Shown: piece after piece, positions 8,593 through 18,317 of the stretch
Numbering within the stretch: the stretch's first letter is position 1
Layout of the letters: every line of letters begins with the position of its first letter
Origin: JAYWGN01 sp043778255
GTDB lineage: Bacteria > Bacteroidota > Bacteroidia > Chitinophagales > Chitinophagaceae
Direction: 5' to 3'
Length of the DNA: 64,000 nt
NCBI GenBank assembly: GCA_043778255.1
Contig: JAYWGN010000038.1
Location: 1 to 64,000, forward strand
The notes under the pieces: model-generated
What the model saw: only the letters and a program-made list of their open reading frames with translations
Databases searched by the model: none
What the model was told of the DNA's origin: nothing
Position numbers and translations under genes: made by a program

Positions 8593-8609
8593 ACCTGCCT
8601 ACGGCAGGT
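8593..8609. repeat. Short palindrome related to the 20-bp elements
   Basis: acctgcc and ggcaggt flank the three bases tac in an otherwise noncoding 227-bp gap (8508-8734). The arms match those of the 20-bp palindromes at 26-45 and 59-78. It may be another member of that family, or a transcription-end hairpin without a T tract. Confidence 0.6.
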
Positions 8610-8686
8610 GATTTTCGGTTAAGCGGTGCAGCCCATCAGCAGTAGTAGTACTAGCAACAAATGCAAGCCCTCCACTGCTTGCACAC

Positions 8687-8715
8687 TTGTACCTAGTGCA
8701 AATGTGGTATATTTG
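8687..8715 (+). promoter_or_regulatory. Candidate promoter of the MFS transporter gene
   Basis: A TTG (8687-8689) is followed after 18 bp by TATATTTG (8708-8715), fitting the Bacteroidota -33/-7 pattern. The ATG is 19 bp downstream of the -7 element. Confidence 0.5.
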
Positions 8716-8734
8716 CTGTTAGCAAAAAAGCACC

Positions 8735-9901
8735 ATGAACAAACAAAAAGCAGTACTATTTTTTACCGTATTTATTGATATGGTTTGCTTTAGTATGATA
8801 TTTCCTGTAATGCCTTATTTGGTTGATGAGTTGCACCTAACCAAAGTAAGTATAGCCATTATATTAGCCATATTTCCATTAATGAATTTTTTATGCTCCT
8901 CATATTGGGGCAGCCTCAGCGACCGTGTAGGTCGCCGACCCGTAATGCTTTGGAGCATCGCCATCACTTTTTTTGCTAATGTACTTTTAAGCTTTTCTAG
9001 TGTAGGTATATTATTGTTTTTGGCTCGTATGTTAGCCGGTATTGGTAGTGCCAACGTAAGTGTAGCACAGGCTTACATAGCCGATATATCAACACCCCAA
9101 CAACGTACCAAAAACCTAGGAATGATGGGCGCTGTATTTGGTATGGGTTTTATAATTGGTCCATTTGTAGGTTCGTTGTTAAAAGAGTATAGTGGGCAGG
9201 GTAGTGCAGTATGGGTTGGCATTGGTGCTGCTGTATTTAACCTAATTAATTATATAACAGCAACGGTATATTTAACTGAAAGTAATAAAAATATAACAGC
9301 AGCAACCAACAAAAATTTGAACCCTTTAGTGAGCATATACAAGTGGCTTAAAGTACCCGTTATTAGTAACCTAATGTTTTTGTTTTTTATATACGTTACA
9401 GCATTTAGTATGATGCAAATGACTAGTGGTTTTTTGTGGAAAGACAAATACGGACTCACCGAAAAACAAGCAGGTTTAATGTTTGTATACATTGGGTTAA
9501 CCTCTGCCATATTTCAAGGGTTATTAGTAGGCATACTTACCAAACGCTTTACCGAAAGGCAACTAATAATAGGTGGCGGCATTATAATGGGGTGTGGGTT
9601 GGCATTAATACCCGTACCATCGGTAGGGCATTTTTTGGTATTGGAGTTAGTAGCATGTGGCTTACTGTCGTTAGGTAATGCTTGCATTACTCCACCATTA
9701 CAAAGTTGGATATCTAAAAAAGTACCAGTAACCCAAGTAGGACAAGCATTAGGTGCTAACCAAAGTTTTGGTAGTATTGGTAGGGTTATTGGCCCGGCAT
9801 TAGGTACGTTTTTATACGCTGCCAACATTAGTATGCCATTTTTTGTAGCTGGTGCATTAATGTTTTTTCCACTTATAATAATTCTTAAATTAAAAGATTA
9901 A
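8735..9901 (+). CDS. MFS transporter, TetA/multidrug-like
   Basis: A 388-residue inner-membrane transporter with about 12 hydrophobic helices. The cytoplasmic loop after helix 2 has the MFS motif A (GSLSDRVGRRPVML, about residues 65-78) and helix 5 the antiporter-type GAVFGMGFIIGPFVG (about 130-144). Both are typical of the drug:H+ antiporter (TetA) group, suggesting efflux of a small hydrophobic compound; the substrate cannot be told. It has its own likely promoter and no operon partner. Confidence 0.8.
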   Translation: MNKQKAVLFFTVFIDMVCFSMIFPVMPYLVDELHLTKVSIAIILAIFPLMNFLCSSYWGSLSDRVGRRPVMLWSIAITFFANVLLSFSSVGILLFLARMLAGIGSANVSVAQAYIADISTPQQRTKNLGMMGAVFGMGFIIGPFVGSLLKEYSGQGSAVWVGIGAAVFNLINYITATVYLTESNKNITAATNKNLNPLVSIYKWLKVPVISNLMFLFFIYVTAFSMMQMTSGFLWKDKYGLTEKQAGLMFVYIGLTSAIFQGLLVGILTKRFTERQLIIGGGIIMGCGLALIPVPSVGHFLVLELVACGLLSLGNACITPPLQSWISKKVPVTQVGQALGANQSFGSIGRVIGPALGTFLYAANISMPFFVAGALMFFPLIIILKLKD

Positions 9902-10155
9902 AAGCAGCTAAATAAACTTATTTGTTGTCTTTATGTTAACGATAATTATACATTGTTGACTGTTTTAGGCACAAAAGCCACTTATTTTTGCACAAAACAC
10001 AAAATATTTAACATTTATTTTGCTTAGTGTAAAAAATACACGTTAATTTGTATAATAATAACAAAAGATTGCCCAAACGAGAGAAGAATTGATTGCCATA
10101 ACGCCTAATATTTTTATTCTATAATTTCTAATTTTTAAAACTAAACTTAACTTAA

Positions 10156-13100
10156 ATGAAGTCAATGCTCATTAAGATGAAGAATGTGTTTTTGTTTGCA
10201 ACTATAATGTTTGCAACAAACTATGCACAAAGCCAAACAGTAGTAACTGGTAAAGTAACCGACAAAGGTAGTGCACCTGTTGCCGATGTAAATGTACTAA
10301 TAAAAGAAGCCAATGGCGGTGCCACCACCGATGCCGATGGTAACTTTAAAATTACTGTACCTGCAGCAGGAAAAACGCTAATATTTAGCCTTGTAGGCTA
10401 CCAAAGCCAGCAAGTACCTGTAAGTGCTACAGTTAATGTAACACTTAAAGTACTTAACAAAGAGCTTGGCGAAATAGTGGTAGTAGGGTATGGTAACAAA
10501 AAGAAAGGCGACCTTACTGCAAGTGTAACGTCAATAAGCTCCAAAGATTTTCAAAAAGGTGCTATAAGTACACCAGAGCAATTAATTGCAGGTAAAGTAG
10601 CCGGAGTATCGGTAGTTAGTAATGGCGGTGCACCTGGTAGCGGTAGTACTATACGTATTAGAGGTGGAGCATCATTAAGTGCAAGTAACGATCCCTTAAT
10701 TGTTATTGATGGGGTTGCTTTATCTAACAGTGGTATAGCAGGAGCTCCAAACCCATTGAGCTTAATAAACCCTAACGATATCGAAAATTTTACCATATTG
10801 AAAGATGCAGCAGCAGCAGCCATATATGGTACTAGAGCTAGTAATGGAGTAATACTAATTACTACTAAAAAGGGTAAAAAAGGCAGCCCAACACTAAGTT
10901 TTTCAACATCTGTTAACTTCTCTACACCCGCTAAAACAGCCGATGTAATGAGTGCTGACGAATTTAGAACTTATGTAAAAGCAAATGGTACACCTGCACA
11001 AATAGCCCTAATGGGTACTGCCAATACAAATTGGCAAGATGAGATTTATGAAAATGCAATTGGTACAGATAATAACTTAAGTGTTGCTGGAGTTTATAAA
11101 ACTTTGCCTTACAGAATATCATTAGGTTATTTTAACCAAAATGGTATTTTGAAAAATGATAATTTAGCTCGTTCAACAGTAGGTATTAATTTAAATCCTA
11201 AATTTTTGAAAGATCATTTAAAAGTTGATGTAGGCTTTAAGTATGCCAATACTAATACTACATTTAGTGATAGAGGTGCTATTGGTTCTGCTGTATCATT
11301 TGACCCTACAAAATCGGTTAACAGTGGCAATACAAGATACGGTGGTTATACACAATGGTTAGATGCTGGATCAAGTACAGGCTTACTAGGATTAGCGCCA
11401 AGAAACCCAGTAGCGTTAATAGATCAACGAAGTGATATAGGTAAATCAAATAGAATTATTGCTAATGCACAAGTTGAATATAAATTACATTTTTTTCCTG
11501 CTATTCGTGCATCGGTTAATGTAGCAACCGACCGTAGTACAGGTAAGGGTAATATTATAGTTGCGGATAGTGCAGCTACTGCTTATAAAGTACAATCAAT
11601 TGTAAACAATACACAATTTGCTTATGGAGTTAATAACCAATACAAGCAAGAAAATGAAAATAATACCATAGAGTCGTTTTTGTATTACAATAAAGATTTT
11701 AAAAAAATTAATACAAAGCTTGATGTAATGGCTGGTACTGCATATCAAACCTTTAAAACCACCAACACATTTTTCGATAATTTTGGTAAAAATGGAGTGT
11801 TAATAAGCAAAACACAGTTTCCTAATGATGTACAAGAAAACAGGTTGTTTTCTTATATAGGTCGTATAAACTTGGCTATAGATAATAAATATTTACTAAC
11901 AGCCAATTTTAGAAGAGATGGTTCATCAAGATTTAGCCCTACAAGGCGTTATGCCAATTTTTATGGCGTTTCTGCTGCATGGAAACTTAAAGAAGAAAAA
12001 TTCTTAAAAAATATTGATGCTATAAATGATTTGAAACTAAGAGTAAGCTATGGTGCTACAGGGCAGCAAGACGGATTGGGTAATTATGATTACTTATCGT
12101 TTTATAGCCAAAGTAACCAAACTGCACAATATCAATTTGGTAATACTTATTACACTATGTCCCGCCCTGGCGCTTATGATGGAAACCGAGGTTGGGAAGA
12201 AACAGCTACAAAAAATATTGGGTTAGATTTTAGCGTAGCTAATAACAGAATTGGTGGAAGTATAGATGTGTATGATAGGTTGACAAAAGATTTATTGTCG
12301 CCAAAAACACAAAGTGCTGGAAGCAACTTTAGTAACATAATAGTAGCTAACATTGGCAATATGCGTAATTATGGAGCAGAGCTTAACTTGAATGTTATTC
12401 CTGTTAAAAAAGATAAATTGACCGTTGAGTTAGGTTTTAACTTTACTTATAATAAAAATGAAATTACAAAACTAACGGAATTTCCAGATCCTAATTTTGC
12501 AGGATTTGAAATAGGTGGAATTAGTGGCGGTACAGGCTCAAATATACAAATACATACAGTAGGAAACCAAAGAGCAAGTTATTACGTATACAAACAGGTG
12601 TATGACCCTGCAACACAAAAACCAATTGAGAATTTGTTTGTTGATTTGGATGGCGATGGCTTAATAACGGATAGAGATAGATATAGATATAAGAACCCAG
12701 ATGCTACTTATTTATTTGGCTTTAGCCCAACTGTAAATTATAAAAAATGGACAGGTGGATTTGTAGCAAGAGCATCGGTAGGAAATTATGTATATAATAA
12801 CAATGCAAGTAGCAGGGGTACTAAAAACTCAATACTTAACCCACTTGGTTTTTTAGCTAATGGTAGTAGGAGTGTATTAGAAACTGGATTTGTTGGAGCC
12901 GGTAACCGATTTTACAGTAGTGACTACTATGTAGAAAATGCAAGTTTTTTAAGAATGGATAACGTATCACTTACTTACAATGCGGGTAAACTAATAAGAA
13001 GTAGTAATGCTGGATTTAGATTCAACTTTAATGTGCAAAATGTGTTTGTGAGTACAAAATATAAAGGTATAGACCCTGAGGTTAATGGAGGTATTGACAA

Positions 13101-13167
13101 TACTATATATGCTCGACCACGAATATTTAGTTTTGGCGTAAATGTTGACTTAAACTTAAAAAAATAA
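10156..13167 (+). CDS. SusC/RagA-type TonB-linked outer-membrane transporter
   Basis: A 1003-residue outer-membrane receptor. In order: signal peptide (about 1-26), carboxypeptidase-like beta-sandwich (about 29-105), the EIVVVGYGNKKK TonB-box region (about 111-122), plug domain with IRIRGGASL and VIDGVAL (about 125-240), then a long barrel ending in a hydrophobic strand (FSFGVNVDLNLKK). Imports oligosaccharides or other large nutrients together with the SusD lid encoded 15 bp downstream. The 254-bp leader contains no sigma/anti-sigma gene. The substrate is unknown; the adjacent SusE-like protein hints at alpha-glucan or a related glycan. Confidence 0.9.
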   Translation: MKSMLIKMKNVFLFATIMFATNYAQSQTVVTGKVTDKGSAPVADVNVLIKEANGGATTDADGNFKITVPAAGKTLIFSLVGYQSQQVPVSATVNVTLKVLNKELGEIVVVGYGNKKKGDLTASVTSISSKDFQKGAISTPEQLIAGKVAGVSVVSNGGAPGSGSTIRIRGGASLSASNDPLIVIDGVALSNSGIAGAPNPLSLINPNDIENFTILKDAAAAAIYGTRASNGVILITTKKGKKGSPTLSFSTSVNFSTPAKTADVMSADEFRTYVKANGTPAQIALMGTANTNWQDEIYENAIGTDNNLSVAGVYKTLPYRISLGYFNQNGILKNDNLARSTVGINLNPKFLKDHLKVDVGFKYANTNTTFSDRGAIGSAVSFDPTKSVNSGNTRYGGYTQWLDAGSSTGLLGLAPRNPVALIDQRSDIGKSNRIIANAQVEYKLHFFPAIRASVNVATDRSTGKGNIIVADSAATAYKVQSIVNNTQFAYGVNNQYKQENENNTIESFLYYNKDFKKINTKLDVMAGTAYQTFKTTNTFFDNFGKNGVLISKTQFPNDVQENRLFSYIGRINLAIDNKYLLTANFRRDGSSRFSPTRRYANFYGVSAAWKLKEEKFLKNIDAINDLKLRVSYGATGQQDGLGNYDYLSFYSQSNQTAQYQFGNTYYTMSRPGAYDGNRGWEETATKNIGLDFSVANNRIGGSIDVYDRLTKDLLSPKTQSAGSNFSNIIVANIGNMRNYGAELNLNVIPVKKDKLTVELGFNFTYNKNEITKLTEFPDPNFAGFEIGGISGGTGSNIQIHTVGNQRASYYVYKQVYDPATQKPIENLFVDLDGDGLITDRDRYRYKNPDATYLFGFSPTVNYKKWTGGFVARASVGNYVYNNNASSRGTKNSILNPLGFLANGSRSVLETGFVGAGNRFYSSDYYVENASFLRMDNVSLTYNAGKLIRSSNAGFRFNFNVQNVFVSTKYKGIDPEVNGGIDNTIYARPRIFSFGVNVDLNLKK

Positions 13168-13182
13168 TTAAAAATAAAAAAT

Positions 13183-14778
13183 ATGATTATCAAATTAAAA
13201 ACAATAATTAGTAGTGCTTTGGCATTAACAATTATACTTACCTCTTGCACAAAGAAATTGGATTTGTTGCCAACAAATGATATTTCGCCTGATAAAGTAT
13301 ATGCTAATGAAGCTGGTTACAAACAATCCTTGGCAAAAGTATATGGTAGTTTTGCATTAACGGGTAATTCTGGTCCTGCTGGTAATGGTGATGTTGCTGG
13401 TATTGACGAAGGTACTTCTGATTTTTTCAGGCTTTATTGGAAAGCACAAGAGCTTTCAACTGATGAGGCGGTAGTAGCTTGGGGTGACCCAGGTATACAA
13501 GATTTTCACTTAATGAATTGGACTTCTGGTAACCCTTTAACCAAAGGTTTATATTATAGAAGCATGTATCAAATTACACTTTGTAATGACTTTATAAGGC
13601 AAAGTGCAGATGTAAAACTTGCTGACAGAAATATAACTGGAGCCGATGCTGATAAGGTAAGAACTTATGCGAATGAAGCTAGGTTTTTAAGAGCCTATCA
13701 ATATTGGGTACTTATGGATTTATTTGGAAATCCTCCATTTGTTACTGAAAATAATGTAATTGGCGGACCATTACCAAAACAAATAAAAAGAGCCGATTTA
13801 TTTATATATGTTGAAAACGAATTAAAAGCATTGGAAACTGTATTGGTAAATGCTAAAGGCAACGAATATGGTAGAGTTGACAAGGCTGCATGTTGGGCCT
13901 TACAAGCAAGACTTTACCTTAATGCTGCCGTGTACACTGGTACAGCAAAAAACAGTGAAGCAGCTACTTATGCTAAAAAAGTTATTGATGTTTCTGGGTT
14001 TACATTAGCAGGAACTGATTACAGGCAATTAATGTTAGCAGATAATCACACTAATACAAGTGAAAATATATTTGCAATAAATTATGATGGTAATAGGACA
14101 CAAGGGTTTGGTGGCACTACATTTTTAACACATGCTAGTATTGGTGGTAGCTTTGCTGCTAACTTACATGGTGTTGATTTTGGTTGGGGAGGTTTACGTT
14201 GTACCAAAAATTTGCCTAATGCCTTTCCAGATGTAACAGGAACTGCTGACAAAAGATCACAGTTTTATACAAGTGGACAAAACCTAGAAATAAACGACCT
14301 TACAACATTTACAGATGGATACATGGTAACGAAATACCGTAACAAAACTAAAGCAGGATTAAATGGTAGTAACGTAACATTTGTAGACACGGATATGCCA
14401 CTATTCAGGTTACCAGAAATGTACCTAATATATGCTGAGGCTGTACTACGTGGTGCTACCACTGGTAATGCAGGAGATGCACTAACTTATGTAAATGCTA
14501 TACGTACAAGAGCTTATGGTAATGTAACTGGTAACATATTACCTAATCAACTTACGCTAAACTTTATATTGGATGAGCGAATGAGAGAGTTGTATTGGGA
14601 AGGGCATAGAAGGACAGATTTAATACGTTATGATAGGTTTGTTGAATCTACTTACTTGTGGCCGTGGAAAGGTGGTGTATCAGCAGGTACAGGTGTTGCA
14701 GCATTTAGAAAAATATATCCTATACCAACTGATGATGTACAAGCTAATCCTAATCTTGTTCAAAATTCTAATTATTAA
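13183..14778 (+). CDS. SusD/RagB-type nutrient-binding lipoprotein
   Basis: A 531-residue outer-membrane lipoprotein; the lipobox is ILTSC at about residue 22. It has the TPR-like SusD organisation: an N-terminal segment LDLLPTNDISPD, the RFLRAYQYWVLMDLFGNPPFV helix pair (about 166-187), the MYLIYAEAVLR helix (about 412-422) and the C-terminal LDERMRELYWEGHRRTDLIRY signature. It caps the SusC pore and binds the substrate. It is 15 bp after susC and 34 bp before the SusE-like gene, so the three form one operon. Confidence 0.9.
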   Translation: MIIKLKTIISSALALTIILTSCTKKLDLLPTNDISPDKVYANEAGYKQSLAKVYGSFALTGNSGPAGNGDVAGIDEGTSDFFRLYWKAQELSTDEAVVAWGDPGIQDFHLMNWTSGNPLTKGLYYRSMYQITLCNDFIRQSADVKLADRNITGADADKVRTYANEARFLRAYQYWVLMDLFGNPPFVTENNVIGGPLPKQIKRADLFIYVENELKALETVLVNAKGNEYGRVDKAACWALQARLYLNAAVYTGTAKNSEAATYAKKVIDVSGFTLAGTDYRQLMLADNHTNTSENIFAINYDGNRTQGFGGTTFLTHASIGGSFAANLHGVDFGWGGLRCTKNLPNAFPDVTGTADKRSQFYTSGQNLEINDLTTFTDGYMVTKYRNKTKAGLNGSNVTFVDTDMPLFRLPEMYLIYAEAVLRGATTGNAGDALTYVNAIRTRAYGNVTGNILPNQLTLNFILDERMRELYWEGHRRTDLIRYDRFVESTYLWPWKGGVSAGTGVAAFRKIYPIPTDDVQANPNLVQNSNY

Positions 14779-14812
14779 TAATATTTTTATACAATTTTAA
14801 AACACAAAAATT

Positions 14813-15889
14813 ATGAAATCAATTGTAAAATCAGTTTTTGCTACTTTGCTATTGGCGGTTTTATTTACTGCATGTAAAAAAGATGAAACAAAAACATACT
14901 TAAACCCGAGTGGTACTATGGTATTAACTACCAACCAAACCACCATTGTATTATTACAAGCAAATGAAACGGCACCTGGTGTTGCATTTACTTGGGGTAA
15001 AGCAAACTTTGGATTTGAAGCTGGTGTAGTATACACTCTTCAAATGAAAAAAGCTGGAACTGCTTGGGGAGTTACAGCTACATCTAACGATGTAGATATG
15101 GGTAAAGGACTAACTAAGTCGTACACTATAGGTGACTTTAACAAAGAGCTAATTAAATTTTTACCAGCAACCGTTGTTAACGATATTGATGTAAGAATAA
15201 GGGCAGTGGTAGGTACTAATGTAGCTCCTCAGTATAGCAACGAAGCAAAAATTAAAGTAACTCCTTACAAACAAATAATATTTTATGCTTTTCCTAAAGC
15301 ATTAAATGTAGCAGGTAATTACCAAACACCAAATGCTTGGACACCATCTGCCGCACCACAAATAGTTGACAGAAATGGAACAGCAACAGGTGGTGACTAT
15401 GAGGGTTATATTAACTTTGCGAATGCATCTCCAGAATTCAAATTGGTGAAAGGTGATAATTGGGGTGCAGGTGATTTGGGTATGAATGGACCAGGAACAT
15501 TAAACCCTAATGGTGGAAATAACCTTACCTTACCTAATGGCGGTGTATATAAATTAAATGCGAATCGTACAAGCAACACTTGGTCATTTTACAAAATAAA
15601 TGGTTGGGCTATTATAGGTTCGGCAACACCAGGTGGGTGGGGTAGCGATACTCAAATGACGTTTAATGCAGCAACTGGATTATATACTATAACTGCTAAT
15701 TTACAAGGTGGACAAGAAATGAAGTTTAGAGCAAATAATGATTGGGCTGTAAACTTTGGTGATAATGGAAATGATGGTACACCTGAGTATGGCGGTAGCA
15801 ATATTCCAATTGCACTTTCAGGCAATTACACCATTACACTCGATTTGTTAGTAGGTGGTAACTACGGTTATACTATTAAGAAGAATTAA
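14813..15889 (+). CDS. SusE/SusF-like outer-membrane glycan-binding lipoprotein
   Basis: A 358-residue lipoprotein with lipobox LFTAC (about residue 20). The first 130 residues match the SusE domain (TNQTTIVLLQANE...AFTWGKANFGFE). Two C-terminal carbohydrate-binding repeats follow; the second opens with WAIIGSATPGGW and contains MKFRANNDWAVNFGDNG, the pattern of SusE/SusF starch-binding modules. It would hold polysaccharide at the cell surface for the preceding SusCD pair. It is the last gene of the operon and is followed by a clear terminator. The named ligand (starch) is inference from family resemblance only. Confidence 0.85.
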   Translation: MKSIVKSVFATLLLAVLFTACKKDETKTYLNPSGTMVLTTNQTTIVLLQANETAPGVAFTWGKANFGFEAGVVYTLQMKKAGTAWGVTATSNDVDMGKGLTKSYTIGDFNKELIKFLPATVVNDIDVRIRAVVGTNVAPQYSNEAKIKVTPYKQIIFYAFPKALNVAGNYQTPNAWTPSAAPQIVDRNGTATGGDYEGYINFANASPEFKLVKGDNWGAGDLGMNGPGTLNPNGGNNLTLPNGGVYKLNANRTSNTWSFYKINGWAIIGSATPGGWGSDTQMTFNAATGLYTITANLQGGQEMKFRANNDWAVNFGDNGNDGTPEYGGSNIPIALSGNYTITLDLLVGGNYGYTIKKN

Positions 15890-15914
15890 TAATTTATATT
15901 TACAGATATTATAC

Positions 15915-15947
15915 AAAACCGTCAATAAAAGTTGACGGTTTTTTATA
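15915..15947 (+). terminator. Rho-independent terminator of the SusCDE operon
   Basis: aaaaccgtcaa and ttgacggtttt pair across a six-base loop and run into a T tract. It lies 26 bp after the SusE-like stop codon and before the convergent GNAT gene, so it could also serve that gene. Confidence 0.85.
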
Positions 15948-15969
15948 TTTATATTTGTAACGTTGGTGT

Positions 15970-16467
15970 TTAAAATACTAAGCTTTTTTCCATTATATAA
16001 TCATTCATATAATAGTTATTGCCAATAGCAATATCAACTGTATGGGTAATAGCATAGCCATTTTTTTTATAAAATTCTATGGCACTATTGTATCTGTTAA
16101 CATTAAGTTGTATAGTAGTACAATTATGCTGTAAGCCATACTGAGTAACGGTTTGTAGTAATTGCTTACCAATACCTAAGTGTTGGGTTGAGGGTAATAC
16201 ATACAGTTTTTGTAGCTTTAATATAGCGTTATCAATTAGGCTACAACTTGCAAAGCCCACGGCTTCTTTGTTAGTTTGTGCTATATAAAATAAATGCCCA
16301 TTGTTAAGTTGGCTTTGCAACGCATCAATACTATAATATAAACTAAGCATATACTCCAACTGTTGCTTACTTAGTATATGGCTATAAGCTGTTGGCCATA
16401 TATTGTAAGCTAATTTTTGTATTGTGTTTAACTCGTTGCGGTTAGTTGCACTACTTATGGTTACCAT
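15970..16467 (-). CDS. GNAT family N-acetyltransferase
   Basis: A 165-residue cytosolic acyltransferase. The acetyl-CoA pyrophosphate loop is QHLGIGKQLL (about residues 97-106), preceded by the strand LQKLYVLPS, and followed by the family ending NSAIEFYKKNGY. The acceptor substrate cannot be read from sequence. It is followed upstream, on the same strand, by an unrelated exported protein gene with a 26-bp gap. Confidence 0.85.
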   Translation of the reverse strand: MVTISSATNRNELNTIQKLAYNIWPTAYSHILSKQQLEYMLSLYYSIDALQSQLNNGHLFYIAQTNKEAVGFASCSLIDNAILKLQKLYVLPSTQHLGIGKQLLQTVTQYGLQHNCTTIQLNVNRYNSAIEFYKKNGYAITHTVDIAIGNNYYMNDYIMEKSLVF

Positions 16468-16493
16468 TTATTAACTATAAATGTTTTTTATAA

Positions 16494-16967
16494 TTATTGT
16501 GCTGTTAGTATAATGCCTTGTGTTGTAAGCATGTAACCCTTACCACTATCCACCAATATTTTTTCAAATATTAGAGCTTCATCTTTTTTCAAATCTTGTT
16601 TTATGGTAGTTCTCCAAAATGTATCAAGCTGTTCATTATTTCTTAATTCTTTATTAAGGTATTCCCATGTTACTCTTTTTTCGCCAGTGTTTTCATCGGT
16701 ATAAGTCATTTTACGTTTGTACAAAAAACTACATTTAGCAAAGCTGTATCGCTTACCTTTTTCATCGGTTATTACCAAATTACTGTCCACCAATATTTTA
16801 ATTGCTGCTACACTATAAGTACCTGTTACCATATTAGCAATAGTAGCTCTTACGGTTGGTACTTTTGTTTTTTGTATAATGGGTTTATTAGTACTTGGTT
16901 TTGTTTGTTGAGCTACTATAGCAGTAGTATCAATAGTAAGTAGTAGTATAAAGAGTATAATTTTCAT
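16494..16967 (-). CDS. Exported hypothetical protein
   Basis: A 157-residue protein I do not recognise. It begins with a cleavable signal peptide (MKIILFILLLTIDTTAIVAQ). The mature part has a Lys/Thr-rich linker, then a compact domain with ITDEKGKRYSFAKCSFLYKRK and ENTGEKRVTWEYLNKELRNNEQLDTFW, and ends with the phrase ILVDSGKGYMLTTQGIILTAQ. The look is of a small secreted or periplasmic domain repeated in Bacteroidota envelope proteins; a resemblance to Gld-type domains is only an impression. It is divergent from the following carboxypeptidase-like-domain gene. Confidence 0.6.
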   Translation of the reverse strand: MKIILFILLLTIDTTAIVAQQTKPSTNKPIIQKTKVPTVRATIANMVTGTYSVAAIKILVDSNLVITDEKGKRYSFAKCSFLYKRKMTYTDENTGEKRVTWEYLNKELRNNEQLDTFWRTTIKQDLKKDEALIFEKILVDSGKGYMLTTQGIILTAQ

Positions 16968-17090
16968 ATAATAATATATATTTTATTTGGTCAAATGCAT
17001 TTACCAAAGTTAAGCGATTAGTAAAAATAAAAAAGTTAAAATATTGAAATAGGCAAGTTGCTAAGGTTATTTAAGTTGTAATTTTATGCT

Positions 17091-18299
17091 ATGCATAAAT
17101 GTGTATGTTGTATATTTTTTTTAGTAGCTACCAATTTTTTGCTATCGCAAAATAGTATAATAGGTACAGTGTTAAGTGCTATTGATAATAAGCCAATTGC
17201 TAATGCAAATATATTTGTACCTAATACTACCTACGGCACTACAAGTAATAATGAGGGTTATTTTGAGCTGCAATATGTACCATATGGCAATAACGATGTA
17301 ATAATTAGTTGTGTTGGTTATAGTACAGTAAGTTATAGTTATACAGGTACACAGCTGCCTTTAAAACTTACAGTAGTAATGCCCCAAAAAGTTAATGATG
17401 CAACCTCCATTACCGTAATGCCTATTGAAAAAGATGGTTGGGAAAAGTGGGGAAAATTATTTATGGAAGCTTATATTGGCACTACATATAATGCACTAAA
17501 TTGCAAATTGTTAAATAAAGAAGTGTTAGAGTTTAGGTACAGTAAACGAACTGGCGAACTTATAGTAAGTGCAACCGATGTTATAAAAATACAAAATAGT
17601 GAATTAGGGTATACCATAAACCACCAGTTAGAACTGTTTAGTTGCAACATACCCAACAAATCAGTAGTTGTAGAAGGCTACCCATATTTTACACCAATAC
17701 AAACAACAATAAATCGAAAAATAAAAGGGTATAGTGTTGCCAGAGAAGTGGCCTACAAAGGTTCAATGATGCATTTGATAAGAAGTATTTACAGCAATAC
17801 TATTACTCAAAACGGTTTTGTAATAAGAGAGTACGATACGTTAGTTAATTACGAAAAGCTACGAGTAAAAGCAATAGTGGCAACTAATAAAATATTGAAA
17901 GTAAATACTATTAATACAGACAGTGCTGCTTATTATAATAGGGTGATGCAGCAACCTAAGTATTTTATAATAATTGGAAAAATACTTGAAGCTAATGAAA
18001 TTTGTAAAATTGATACAAATAGTAGGGATAGAAAAATATTGCATTATAATAAATCCTTGTATGTAGAATATAAAAATGAAAAGCAAGATGAGCGTTATTA
18101 CTCCACACAATTTATGCTACATAAAACTCCCTACCAAACTACCAAGCTTATATGGGTAGACCCACAAAAAACATTAGCCATAACGGCCGACGGTAATTAC
18201 GCCAATGCATTAGCAATATATTTGGATGGGTATATGGGTTGGGAAAAAATGGCGGATTTACTTCCTTTGGATTATGAAGTAGCGGTTAAGGAAAAATAA
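17091..18299 (+). CDS. Carboxypeptidase-like regulatory-domain protein
   Basis: A 402-residue exported protein. A signal peptide (about 1-19) precedes a carboxypeptidase D regulatory-like beta sandwich (about 20-105; GTVLSAIDNKPIANANIFVP and GYFELQYVPYG). The remaining 300 residues are unrecognised; they contain a segment around IKGYSVAREVAYKGSMMHL and a C-terminal DGYMGWEKMADLLP. Unlike SusC there is no plug or barrel. Proteins of this layout are widespread in Bacteroidota, with unknown role at the envelope. Single gene, convergent with the broken Rpn gene. Confidence 0.7.
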   Translation: MHKCVCCIFFLVATNFLLSQNSIIGTVLSAIDNKPIANANIFVPNTTYGTTSNNEGYFELQYVPYGNNDVIISCVGYSTVSYSYTGTQLPLKLTVVMPQKVNDATSITVMPIEKDGWEKWGKLFMEAYIGTTYNALNCKLLNKEVLEFRYSKRTGELIVSATDVIKIQNSELGYTINHQLELFSCNIPNKSVVVEGYPYFTPIQTTINRKIKGYSVAREVAYKGSMMHLIRSIYSNTITQNGFVIREYDTLVNYEKLRVKAIVATNKILKVNTINTDSAAYYNRVMQQPKYFIIIGKILEANEICKIDTNSRDRKILHYNKSLYVEYKNEKQDERYYSTQFMLHKTPYQTTKLIWVDPQKTLAITADGNYANALAIYLDGYMGWEKMADLLPLDYEVAVKEK

Positions 18300-18317
18300 T
18301 ATAAGTTCTATTTCAAT

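Noticed and set aside
8508..8734. Small RNA or riboswitch in this gap
   Set aside because: Apart from the palindrome at 8593-8609 and the MFS promoter there is no conserved structure I can name.
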